This document shows positions 12,130 through 22,238 of a stretch of DNA of 64,000 bases, piece after piece. The notes beneath the pieces were generated by a model, which saw only the letters and a program-made list of their open reading frames with translations, was not told the origin of the DNA and did no database searches. The DNA is from Aplectana chamaeleonis (Eukaryota; Nematoda; Chromadorea; Rhabditida; Cosmocercidae), in the NCBI GenBank assembly GCA_029168955.1, contig JAPDOI010000287.1, forward strand, positions 744,001 through 808,000, given 5' to 3'. Position numbers and translations under genes: made by a program. Each line of letters opens with the position of its first letter. Positions within the stretch are counted from its first letter, which is position 1.

Positions 12130-12270
12130 TAAAGGTCGCTCCGAGCGAGACTGCTGTCGCCCGGAGAGCGACTGCTGTCGCCCGGGAAAATAGCTAATTT
12201 TCGCTCGGAGCGGAGAGACAGCGTCGCTCGAGTCGCTCTCCGATCCCGCTCCCAGCGAAGACTTGTCTGA
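12130..12270. repeat. GAGCGG/GCTCCG word array
   Basis: Dense degenerate repetition of CTCGGAGCG, CCGGAGAGCGAC and GCGAGACTGCTGTCGCCC-like words in both orientations. CTGCTGTCGCCCGG occurs twice within 45 bp. It resembles other word arrays in this window but has a different core. Confidence 0.6.
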
Positions 12271-12417
12271 ATAATTGGGTCACCATCCTTGAAGGCAATC
12301 ACATTGGTTTCCATTCACTGGAATTCATCGTCGGAACCAGCTGATATCATATTGAAATTCCAGAGCTCCAAAGTTGGGTCGCTCCAATCCCAGCATTAGA
12401 ATTCGAACCGGATCGAT

Positions 12418-12500
12418 CAAAGGCAGGGTTTGCGAGAAAGACCTTCGCTGTGCTATTCTCATGAGAAGGTAGATCTGGCCACCACAAAAGTGAAAAAAAT
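12418..12500 (+). mobile_element. MITE family E fragment (left end)
   Basis: GGCAGGGTTTGCGAGAAAGA followed by CTCATGAGAAGGTAGATCTG matches the left end of the family E element at 13891. The right end is missing. Confidence 0.6.
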
Positions 12501-12944
12501 GAAAAGGAAAAAAACGTGAAGAAACAGGTCAGGACGGCAAATTATGCACCTGCGGGTGTCTGCTTCTTGTTTGAATCAAATTGTAAGAATGTCAGATGAA
12601 CAGCAAAAAATACCTTAGGCAGCTGTTCGCAGCCGTGAAGAGACTGGCCCGAAAAATGCCTCTGCGACGGCCGCTCAACACGCAAGCCCACCGTGTGGGC
12701 GCACCAGCTCATCCAGTCAGACCTCATGTAACGATGCTCCATCGAACGACTGGACCACTCGGATTCATCTCAAATGCCAAGGACCACGCCTCAGATTCTG
12801 AGTACAATTCGAGGCCGTTTCAAGCGAGCCTTTCTGTAGATGTTGAAGTTGCGTTATGGTCCGTGGCTGAGCACAGAAAAAATCGAGTAGGACAGTCTGC
12901 CAAGAGGTTGGTGTTGAAAAAAGTAAGATAAAAAAGGAAAATTC

Positions 12945-13110
12945 ATCTGCTCTACTATGGCATTATGAAGACGGAAAGAGTGATGCGTTTGAAAACTGAA
13001 GTAAATAGTGCGCTCATAACGCTTGAGCGACACCGAATCCTTCTAGAGGAAATGGATGACTTAATTGAATGCGATTCTTTCTCGCAGATGCCACCTACGC
13101 TTGGTTTACT
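12945..13110 (+). repeat. Dispersed repeat family N, copy 1 (coding-like)
   Basis: A frame reads IMKTERVMRLKTEVNSALI then RHRILLEEMDDLIEC. The same peptide pattern is seen at about 14880-15065 (MKRARRMRLKM ... RRQILLEEMESLIEC) and in two pieces at 27940-28092 and 28649-28745, where a MITE interrupts it. I do not recognise the family. This copy preserves the uninterrupted junction at about 13025, which serves as the empty site for the MITE at 28093. Confidence 0.55.
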
Positions 13111-13226
13111 TCCCTTGTAAGGTGACCGTTTACATGAAATGACCGAGTTGCTTGAAATTATTGTGAAAAAGATGCAGCTAGAAATCTAATCATGTATGTA
13201 TGGGTACATGGGTTTTTCAACACTCT

Positions 13227-13357
13227 GGGTTGGAATTCATCAAACGATAACCACGTTTTAGCCATGGTTTGAGGCCATTCAATTTGCACGCGATGAGCTC
13301 AGTCATGGTTACGCTAGGTATGGCTAGAACGTGGTTAACGTTTAGTGAATTCCACCC
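13227..13357. mobile_element. Small foldback element
   Basis: Arms of about 38 bp: the left starts GGGTTGGAATTCATCAAACG and the right arm reversed starts GGGTGGAATTCACTAAACG, both continuing through AACCACGTT and TAGCCAT. About 55 bp lies between the arms. No coding sequence. Confidence 0.7.
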
Positions 13358-13567
13358 CTGGTTTCCCTGGCCTTGGAGAGCAATATCTCTGAAAATTGGG
13401 TGATCGTAAACATTGAAACGCACTGCAGCCCACCTCTGCGCATGAGTCAGGGTATTTCGCGTAAAAAAACTACCACAATTCGTACCCAGTCTGTGCCCTC
13501 CCAACACTTGCAAGCTGAGTATTTTCACCGAAAAAAAAAGAGACAGGTCCTCTCTAAGTTGATATGT

Positions 13568-13690
13568 AGAGTTCGCGCAATAACTTTAGTCTGATGAATG
13601 GACGGGGTTGCGACGGTAGATCAACCCTCGCTAATCGAAACCCCATTCTCCAGTGAGGCCGCCAACACCGCACCGCCAGCCGCCTGTTTC
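13568..13690 (+). repeat. Dispersed repeat family G, copy 1
   Basis: Contains TTTAGTCTGATGAATGGACG and, further on, a GAGGCCGCCAACACCGCACC-like block. The same blocks occur in reverse at 63545-63675, and a more diverged version at 33205-33300. Non-coding. Confidence 0.65.
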
Positions 13691-13890
13691 ATGCGTCAGA
13701 CTAAAACGATAAAGGAAACCATAAGTATTTTCTATGATTTTTCTCCTCATTGCAAATATCAGTTGGCGTTTCGTGCAGCTGTATTTCACTTCGGTTTCGA
13801 TTCATTTAAAACATTCGGCACAGTATCATTGTGAAGCGTACGTACGAAGCAGTCGTTTTCTACTCCCAAACAGCTCTTAGCGAACGCTGT

Positions 13891-14279
13891 TTCAAAGGCA
13901 GGGTTCGCGATGACAACGGCTGTTGTAATATCCTCATGAGAAGGTAGATTTGGCCATTCCAAAACGTGAAAATAAATAAAACGTCAGAGAAAAAACGCAC
14001 AGGAACTAGTCGGAACGGCTAATAACGGAATGCACCCCCAATTAACAACAATTTTATATTTTCTCGTCTTGCCGCTATTAGTTTTGCTCTCAAAGTAAAT
14101 GTAATTGCTAACTAAGTACTTTAGATGACTATCTACTGCTTAAGAGCAACACCCAAAACGAAGAAACAAATGTTTATAAAAATCTCTTTTTGCGACAGCC
14201 TTTCACTTTTGTGATGGCCAGTTCTGCCTTCTCATGAGGACAGCACAGCGACCGTTTTGATCGCGGAGCCTGCCTTTAA
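13891..14279 (+). mobile_element. MITE family E, complete copy
   Basis: The left terminus TTCAAAGGCAGGGTTCGCGA and right terminus (reversed) TTTAAAGGCAGGCTCCGCGA start long inverted repeats of about 60 bp that include CTCATGAGAAGG. The right end shares its TTAA (14276-14279) with the left end of a family A MITE, so the two elements sit end to end. No transposase. Confidence 0.8.
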
Positions 14280-14760
14280 AGGCACAGTCCAAGCTCAAGG
14301 CTGAAATCTGAGATGCCCACATGGTTGTGAAGTAGAGCCACCCCATATAACACGTGCCAAGTGCGAGCTCTCAATTCCTTCGAATAAGCGAGATATAGGA
14401 GGAAGCCACCCTGGGGCGCCCACACCCGGAAGCCACTTTGGCACGCCCCTTTTACGATCTTTCGAGCTCAACAGTGGCGAGATAAGCGATGGTTTTCGAC
14501 CACTTCCACCGTTCTTCCCTTCATTCTCAACCTCTCTCTTTGCCCAGGTCGGCTGGCATACATCGGCTGCAAATGAAGAGAGTTACAAGCCTCGGACAAC
14601 TCGTCCACCATACTTTTGTAGCTAAATTTTTGAGGGGCCATAGCTTCGCTCCTAGGGGGTCTTGTAGGATTCCAGAGACATCGTTGGAATCAGTGTAGGA
14701 CCGTTTTCAAGATAAGCAGAAAAACAGAAGAGCGATTCTGAGGTTGGACTGTGCCTTTAA
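14276..14760 (+). mobile_element. MITE family A, complete copy (TTAA-flanked)
   Basis: TTAA at 14276-14279 and 14757-14760 flank perfect terminal repeats AGGCACAGTCCAA / TTGGACTGTGCCT. It is about 480 bp and non-coding. A second copy at 41076-44077 is split by a CR1 LINE, and the present copy provides the uninterrupted reference. A 3'-region fragment lies in reverse at about 46757-46840. Confidence 0.85.
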
Positions 14761-14779
14761 CGTGTGCCTAAAACTTGGT

Positions 14780-15065
14780 GGACGACCGCATCTGGATTCG
14801 AATATTTGAGCAGACACATGAAAACTAATGCGATTTTCCCCATAGAGGAGGCCGAGAGAATTTAGCTAAAAAGAAGAAGTCATGTGTTTCTATTCGGTAT
14901 AATGAAGAGGGCGCGAAGAATGCGGCTGAAAATGTGGGAAAATAGTACGCTCATAGCTGTTGGACGACGTCAAATCCTTCTCGAGGAAATGGAATCCTTA
15001 ATTGAATGTTGGGTGGCTGTAAAGTGTAGGTGGGAAGAATGTTTTCTACAGCAAACGGGAATCGA
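14780..15065 (+). repeat. Dispersed repeat family N, copy 2 (coding-like)
   Basis: Includes ACACATGAAAACTAATGCGA and a frame reading MKRARRMRLKM then RRQILLEEMESLIECWVAV. It aligns with family N at 12945 and 27940. The MKR...LIEC segment alone is conserved at peptide level. No catalytic motif is visible and the function is unknown. Confidence 0.5.
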
Positions 15066-15439
15066 CTCGACACAATTTTTGAGGTGAATCAACTATTATA
15101 GTAAAATATGAGATTCGAACGTTATTATGGGATATTTTGGTGAGAATAGTGAGCACGAAGTGTGGTCGGTAATTTTTTACGCTAACTCAGGTGCAAATAT
15201 GGGCTGGAGTGCGCTTCGTCGTATACAGTCACCCCATTTTTTTCAGAGAGGTTGCGCTATAACGCCAGCAACAAAGTGTTGAAAAACGTATATACACACT
15301 TAAATATAATGCCTTTGTTCGGGAGTGCACAAGCCCCCCTTTTCACCCGCACTCGCTTCTACAGTATCGCACCACGGCGGCGCGGTCTGACGTGACCCTC
15401 TCTCATTCAATCTCCCCCGACCCATGTGGCAGGCATCGA

Positions 15440-15545
15440 CATTCGTATCAGGGCTGTGCGTAACTGAATTTTGTATTTTCGTAAATCGTAACTCGTAAAT
15501 TTCAAAATTCCTCGTAATTCGTAAATCGTAATTCTTAACTGATAA
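15440..15545. repeat. CGTAAATCGTAA word array, copy 1
   Basis: After GGGCTGTGCGTAACTG come repeated CGTAAATCG, CGTAACTCG and CGTAATTCG words. Similar arrays occur at 28740-28830 (also after GGGGTGTGCGTAA) and 30403-30545. Confidence 0.7.
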
Positions 15546-16079
15546 TGAGTAACAATCCCACTCATAGCCCGAACCTCACTCGATGTAGGAACGTCTGAGA
15601 AGTTCAGTGAATGAAGTGTTTCTATATAGAAGGATGTTTGAGGTTGATGTTCAAAATGAAACTGTTTTAAGCAGTACTTGAAAAATTCCCAGTATACATA
15701 AATGGGATAAATACCAATGAAATAGACAAAACTAAAACTCCTAGCGTATTCAAGTAACAAAGCTGTGCCACGTCTGCCCAGGTTTTGAAACATAGAGAAG
15801 CACAAAAACATAAAGAATCACGCTTCGCTAAACACAGTTCAATCCAAGCTAAGGAGGTCAACACTGTGATCAGGAAAAAAAATCGCGGTTCGATAGTTTT
15901 TTCGATAGGTTCGATAGACATGATCGATCAAAGGAAGGATACTTGGACAAGGTGGTTATTGTAAAGGGGATACATGTGCGTTTCCGAAACCACTTTCTTA
16001 ACCATTCGAGTCTGCCCTCTCCATTTATGAAGCGTTACTCCGAATGAACTTATTATCATTCCTTCCCATAAACATAACA
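15546..16079. other. No gene recognised
   Basis: A minus-strand frame of 134 codons (15407-15811) overlaps the word array and has no recognisable protein feature. Otherwise unremarkable. Confidence 0.4.
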
Positions 16080-16218
16080 TCGGCATGGATCGTGAAGAGA
16101 CTTTGCGTTCACTGTTGAAGGTAGGCGCAAGCTCGGTGCCATATGTTATAACATAGGTGCACCGAGTTCGCGCCAACCTTCAACAGTGAACGCGAAGTCT
16201 CTCCGCGATCCACGCCGA
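16080..16218. mobile_element. Foldback element family P, copy 1 (long hairpin)
   Basis: Nearly perfect inverted repeat with arms of about 60 bp. The left contains AGAGACTTTGCGTTCACTGT and GGCGCAAGCTCGGTGC, the right GCACCGAGTTCGCGCCAACC and AACAGTGAACGCGAAGTCTC. The loop is centred on ATATGTTATAACAT. Related hairpins with the same central part occur at 27690-27793 and 59421-59553. Confidence 0.85.
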
Positions 16219-16733
16219 CGTTAAGTTTGTTGCGGTGGAGATAGCGGTTCGCGATGTTTAGGCTGCTTGGGAATCTGAAATGCAAAAAGGTGAAGGTTCC
16301 CTCCAATTCTCTGATTCCAAAAATGACAAAATTCTTACTCTTCTTTTTTCCTTGAGTTTGCTTGAATTCCCAACTTAAAAAAACAGGAGATTACCTTTTT
16401 GAAAAGATAATAGACTTCAGTCATAACTTTTCTTGAAACTTTCCTCTTCGAATCGGGAAATTATCACTTTTCTCTGGCAGCTGACTTGCCTCTGGGCATA
16501 GATATCTATCAAATCTTATTTCAGGGATCCCCGTGAAGCTCTTCGTCGAATAATGTTTTCAGGTTAGAAAAATATTTTTCCGATCCTTCAGTAGATTTCA
16601 GTTCACGAACTAACAGATTTCGCCCGCAACTTTTAAACCGCTGAACATTCGCGGTGAAGGTTGTGGGTTCCAAACATTATTTGCTCCATAAGGCAGCTAA
16701 GCCCGTCAGAGCCCCATATTTAATTTCTATAGC
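16219..16733. other. No gene recognised
   Basis: Ordinary non-coding sequence, with no element termini. Confidence 0.4.
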
Positions 16734-16908
16734 GGGATGGAACTCTCGGCCGCAGTTGCAGACGATCGCTTTTGCAGGCTGCAGTTCGACGATGAACGTT
16801 CTGAGACGAATGCTCATCGTGCCAGGACCTCTTAGTCCCAGCATGCCCCAGTTTGCAATAAGTGTTCCAACAGCGGTTGTCTGGAACTCCGGACCGGAAT
16901 TTCGTCCC
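16734..16908. mobile_element. Foldback MITE family H, copy 2
   Basis: Ends GGGATGGAACTCTCGGCCGC and (reversed) GGGACGAAATTCCGGTCCGG form an imperfect inverted repeat of about 38 bp. It is related to 2126-2317. Open frames on both strands here lie in the arms. Confidence 0.65.
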
Positions 16909-17220
16909 GGTAGAGGCGGTAGCTCTACCATATGTCTGCGTCTCTCGTGTTCATGATGGCGGACGAGAGCATTCCATGGGGATAAACAACTGTGTAGCTC
17001 GGTTCCGCCGTCCTGGCTCGCATGTGAAACAAGTAAAGGTTGGAACCCTTCAATACTTTTGAGTCGGTCAGTGTAAGAAGCAGAGCGGTTGGTCATACCT
17101 GAATCTCGTTAGCAACTATTATATTATGCCATGTCCTGTTGTCTACCCTCGGCTGGGAATAACAAGATTTAACCGGAAACACAGATAGGAAAGAGTAATC
17201 AAATATCAGGAATGTGAAAG

Positions 17221-17857
17221 AATGTTATATTTTGCTAGACAACGATGTTGTCGACGTAAAATATTTATTATATGAACTGCGATATATCAATTACAATTGC
17301 TTCTGCCTGATTGCTCCTGCCTTATCTCTTGTTTGACTTCTTATCGCTCGCGGCCAAATCAACGCGTGCGAAAGGCCAGAGGTTTTATTCCGATGCTCTA
17401 CGACCGCTTTTCGGCTTAGTATGGCCGAACCTCTACCCACTATCAATGTTTTCATAGTGATACTGATACGAGACAAGCTTTCGGAATAAACATCTGGATG
17501 TCTCAGTTGCCGGACAATAGCGAACAACTGAACGTGAGTGTGACAACCCACGAGAACACTTGCAAATATAACCTTTTATTTTGTGACTCGACAACGAGTC
17601 GTGAAAAGGTAGCAGGAATTGCTTTCTTTGCGCTTAGTTGTTCTCCTGATGAGGCTTGAACAAGTCTCATTCCTTCCAGGCCTTTTGTGGTCTTATTCCT
17701 CCATCCTCTCTAGCTGACTTGGGCTTGTGCTGAAAGAGTTCGATTTGGCAAACAAGGAAAAGGAAGGGAATGGGTGAATGTATGTAATTGTTATGCCGCA
17801 GTTCATATAATAAATATTTTACGTCGACAACTTCGTCGTCTAGCAAAATATAACATT
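17221..17857. mobile_element. Element with 60-bp terminal inverted repeats
   Basis: The left arm 17221-17280 and right arm 17798-17857 are inverted copies differing at about two positions (starting AATGTTATATTTTGCTAGAC). About 520 bp lies between them without a recognisable transposase. The motif ATATCAATTACAATTGCTTC follows the left arm on its inner side (about 17283) and the right arm on its outer side (about 17873), so a short direct repeat spans the structure. Confidence 0.75.
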
Positions 17858-17899
17858 ATATATCACTGCTCAATATCAATTACAATTGCTTCTTCAACC

Positions 17900-20473
17900 T
17901 ATGCGTTTGACAATATGGCCACTCCAATAGAGTTTCTCACATCTATCATATGAAATCTACCGAAGGGTTAACCATATGTGGCCCGATTTGCCGCCCCATT
18001 CATCAGTTTAGCTGATATTCCCTTGATTTTGGATGCGGTCATTGAGGATGCCTTCGCTGAACGAGCCTCATAAGTGTTGTCAACGCCTGCTTTCTTTGTA
18101 CCACATAAAGCTATTTTGTCACAGAAGTAGAAGCAACACTTGTGTGAAAGTGGTACGAGAGCAGAAAGTGTGCCTCGCCTGTCCTCAGCATCATCGTTCT
18201 GCGTAAATTAACTAGAACTTTGTTGTTGTGACTGAACATACAAGTGAGGGTCTTTTTGTGAAGGCTGATTTTTATCTGCAGTGTGAGCTGAAGCACACAG
18301 CTGACTGTCTTAACACACATAATCCAGCCTTAACACCCAGCGGCTGAGAGAAATTTGAACCGAATTTCGACAAGTAACCGTCTGATTTGAAACCCTCTTA
18401 GGCGAAACTAGAGCGAGCAAGATTGTAATTTTGCAAGTGAGATTCTAGGGCATCGGAGCTGAATTATGACGAAACCCTCAGATGTAGTCGAATGTCCGAT
18501 TCACGCCCTGGATATACTGCTCTGCACTGGAGGGTCACCATCAAAAGATTCCCCCATGAAAAAGGTTATAGGAATCTCAACAGTGTCTGTCCTGCTTCCT
18601 CCCAGACTGCCTACATACTTGGAGACAGCCTATCTGTGCGCGTTTATCGCTGAGTAACCCAGGTCTTCCAACAGGAGTTTCTGCTAGAAAAAAATAACTT
18701 AGCCTATAGATCTATGTGTAAACCTGTCAATCTTTTCCGACTCACATGAATACGTCCCACTTTTGAAAGCTGATTTGTATTATCTCATAGTGGCGGTTGA
18801 CCAGTTCGACATTGAAGCCGAAAGAGCGGCGGGCGAAACTCTGCTGCTTCAGTACTCACCGATATTGGACCAGTATTCGGCGAGAGAGCCGGTTTTACAG
18901 GAAATGTGGGGTTGTTCCCTACAGATTGACAAGAAGGCGAGGACTTAGAGGTAGGATCACGATGTCTCTCTCGTGAAAATCTACCACACGCCACCAATAT
19001 TGGCTGACCATCAGGGACCAACTACTATCAGATGATATATTTCTTCTCGAGCATTCTTTTGTATGGCTGTCTGCGCGTTTTACGGCACGTAAGCAGAAGC
19101 GAAGGCCCCGATTAGGGCTGCTCGAGAGCATTCATCGACCTGCAGTGTAGATCTGGAAGAAACGGTTTGCAGTCTTGACATACTACATGGAGACGAGTGA
19201 GTAATAATCCAACAGAAGGATTTCTCCATTGTTCGTTACCATAAATGGTCAAGCTAACAATCGGAAAAAAGCGTGGAGTTTTATAGAAAAGGTCCGCTGC
19301 GGAGTTCTCCACTCCTAATTAGTAGCGACCTGTAGAATCCGCGCACCTGAGCCCGGAGAATTAGTTTCCGGGCTATCCGGTACGAACTGCTACTTCCAGT
19401 ACCGCCGAATTTGTTAATGTACCACATTGCAGGTGTACTGTCGATCTCTACTCCTACAGCTATGCGTAGAAGGAACCTGGCATATCCTATATCACGAAAA
19501 ATACGCCATCAGCACTTCGCGTATTTTAGAAGAGATCACTCCTCAAAAGACTAACAGACAGCAGCTTTATTCAGTATCTGTCACTGCTCATTGACCTCCG
19601 AATTGAGGCATCAGGAAGCATGACAATGCTTAGAAAAACTTGTGACGTATGCTTTCTGAACTCTGTTGCGAACCACGAGAACACAGTGCGACTACCAAAA
19701 GTCACGGGTTCAAAACAAGTAACTGTCGTAGTCTTCATGGCTAATTGAGTGGAAATTACAGCCAACTCGGTGGATTACGAAATGACAATCTAGGTAACTA
19801 GCAGGGGTGACAAGCCCCACTCGTTCTATAAGCCGGGTTACTTGTCCCAGGCATTTTCACCCAATTGTGGGAGACCAGTTCCTTCATGTCTATCTCAAAT
19901 CTCACGAACCCAATTGTTTGAGTTGGTAGTAATTGCGATTCCCTTTTTATTATTGGGAATCTCATTTCATGGAAACGATCCATGGCTATGGGTGGAAGAT
20001 TGCGTAGGCGCCCAGCCGAATCCTTATGAGGAGTCAAGGTGAGCTGTAGTCTAATACCTCGTTAATCGGGGTAGCCTGCTGCCGAAGACACAATGCGAGT
20101 GTAGACGTACAAAAAACCTAGCCTCGAAGCTTCCAGATCTAAACGAGGAAATTTTCGTTTATACATATGATTGATAAAAACTATTCGGAGTTTTCAACAA
20201 TCTAACGCCTGAACCTCGCTTTTTGATGATATTGACTGGGCCTCCAACTTCTCACAATCAAGCATCTTCCGTGAACATTTTTTTTGATTCACATGATAGT
20301 GATTTCATGGCGAGGTACAGAAGTGGTTTTCTCTGCTGCTGAGCCTCTCAGGGAGGCCATCTCACTAGAGCTGTTCTATAACCGGGGAAGATTCCTATTC
20401 TTCAGTCATCTGTTGCTGGATCAGCCCGCATATCGCAGTGAAGCGTGATTGACAACTCTAGGATCAACTAGAA
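17900..20473. other. No supportable gene
   Basis: About 2.6 kb with no recognised element or gene. Short frames (for example at 18466-18657, 18919-19131 and 19842-20042) lack family features, and I could not chain them with convincing splice sites. Some minus-strand stretches near 18470-18650 read protein-like but contain stops. An old gene fragment cannot be excluded. Confidence 0.4.
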
Positions 20474-20870
20474 GCAGCGTCCCTACGTCGTGAGAGCTCG
20501 CCTTTCCGCTGGTGTGCGCCTCTCAAGCTCCTCTACGCTGAAGAAGCCCGCACCCGCAAATCAAGACGGGCGCACACCTCCTACCTCGTGTAGATCAGAT
20601 TGCCAACGTCTGACCCGGTGATCAATCGCTCGAATCGGCGCCACGGCTGATCATTTCGCACAGTTTGCGGTTTCCGTGGTAGGATTCTAGAAAACAAGGG
20701 CAACAATTTTTTGACAGGTTTAATCCCTACTGCTCTGGAGATGGAGCAGTAAACTTGAAATTTGCTAATTCCATCTTGGAGCTGGGGTGAGCGCGCGAGC
20801 GGGTGTGAGCGGCTAGCAATAAATACAGCTCTTGCGTAATCGCACGCTCTCGCGAAAAGTGAACGCAGCC
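20474..20870 (-). mobile_element. MITE family F, copy 2
   Basis: The left end GCAGCGTCCCTACGTCGTGA and right end CGCACGCTCTCGCGAAAAGT are imperfect inverted termini. The interior (GTGTGCGCCTCTC, CCGCAAATCAA, GATCAATCGCTCGA) matches 44753-45190 in reverse. No transposase. The 103-codon minus-strand frame is part of the repeat. Confidence 0.7.
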
Positions 20871-21201
20871 TCATTGGACATAGTGGCCCCAACGACCACC
20901 GATGGACCGTAAAGGGCAGACCACTTTTTCTTTGAGTTTTGGTTGGAGTTCTTGATGCACATTCATTTTAGAATGGCCTTCTCCTTCCTCATCAGAGAAA
21001 CACTCGCTTTGGAGTTAATTATTCTCGACCAAGTTAAGATTCTCAGATTTGCGTGCTTAATTACATAATTATGCCGTTTTGAGTAACCATGACATCGCAG
21101 CACAAATCGCGGGATCTCTTAGTAAAACTATAAAAGTCCACGATATAGGTACTAGAGTATTAACTGTTTTTAAGTAGTTAAAATAAATCACACCAAAATT
21201 G

Positions 21202-21244
21202 CAATAAAGTTCGTTTCGACCCTGTCTTCAGACGAACTTTATTG
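21202..21244 (-). other. Terminal hairpin of the Penelope-like element, hammerhead-like core
   Basis: Perfect 13-bp arms (CAATAAAGTTCGT at 21202-21214, ACGAACTTTATTG at 21232-21244) enclose 17 nt. On the minus strand the loop reads CTGAAGACAGGGTCGAAAC, which resembles a hammerhead core (CUGAUGA ... GAAA) with one substitution and a shortened stem II. It lies about 100 bp past the RT stop codon, where a 3' end or pseudo-LTR boundary would be. Hammerheads are known from canonical Penelope-like elements; catalytic activity here is unproven and unlikely as written. Confidence 0.5.
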
Positions 21245-21345
21245 AACAGCCTTCCCGGGTCTCTTCAGTGAAGAAGAAGACTGTTTGAGATTTTGTCTAA
21301 AGAACTAAGAACGTACTATTTGTAACTTTCACGTTAACGACTTAA

Positions 21346-22230
21346 CTAATTCCAAAGTCTTCTTTTATTATTAAACAACGAATATTTATATAATATTTTT
21401 TTATTCTTATATAAACATTTTATAATATTAACCTCTATGAATTCTTTATCATATTTATTATTCAGCAAACAATTTTTCATTTCTCGCAGCTTATTTTTAA
21501 AAAAGGTTAAATTGCTACATACATTAGCTAATCTAAGTGTTTTCGTATAAATAGTAGCCGCTTTTATTTTAATTGACAAATTAGAGTCTTCACTAGGGAA
21601 CTTGATAACTTTAAATCCAAAATCATCAGTTTTGTTATATAAATTAGTTTCTATACTATCATTGATAACTAGAATCGAAATATCAAGGTAATTACTTTTT
21701 ATCGGAGTGTCGTTAGTTTTTTTAAGTTCCAAAACATCTCCATAAATCAAAGCCAATTGTTGTTGTATATACAACTCACTTTGATTGTGTACTATCAAAA
21801 GATCATCCATATATCGATAAGGTGTAAATAATGTCCTATTATCTATTTTATAATTCTTTGCATAGTGGTATTCCAAGATAGATATTGTAAGGTCAGCCAG
21901 TAAAGGACTAAAGTTTCCTCCTTGTGGGACTCCTTTGTTTTGTTTGAAAACTATATCACCAAACTTACAGTAACTATTTCTGAGAAGATAATCTGTAAAA
22001 TATAACAAGTCTGTTTGATTGAAATAATTATAATTACCTTTTTCTTGCACTTTATCTGTATAAAATGTAATAAAGCCATTGGTAGCTATAAATGTCTTAT
22101 TTGAATTCTTAAAACAAATGTTCAGTAATTCATTTATATTTTTCAATATCAAATCATGTTTTAGATTAGTAAACATATCTGTAAAATCCGCCGTATAGAT
22201 CTTCAGATCATCACTACTTATATTATTCAA
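21346..22230 (-). pseudogene. Catalytic core of the Naiad-type reverse transcriptase
   Basis: 294 codons. Motif A is YTADFTDMFTNL (residues 12-23, catalytic D15), motif B is GVPQGGNFSPLLADL (100-114), motif C is YRYMDDLLIV (138-147, D142 and D143) and motif D is YLDISILV. All catalytic aspartates are intact and no internal stop is present, so damage is limited to the two frameshifts upstream. The C-terminal basic stretch ends KRRLWN. The frame upstream (ELNNI and before) overlaps the end of the previous frame by a few codons, consistent with a single-base indel. Confidence 0.85.
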
Positions 22231-22238
22231 CTCTGTAG

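Noticed and set aside
12330..12420. GGTTCGAATTC on the minus strand as a tRNA B box
   Set aside because: No A box at the correct spacing and no cloverleaf; no tRNA was found anywhere in the window.
16677..17096. 139-codon minus-strand frame
   Set aside because: Spans foldback MITE H; the symmetrical arms generate frames on both strands.
19330..20042. Protein-like plus-strand phrases (for example RKTCDVCFLNSVANHENTV)
   Set aside because: Interrupted by stops, with no splice signals or recognisable domain; could be an old fragment but cannot be supported.
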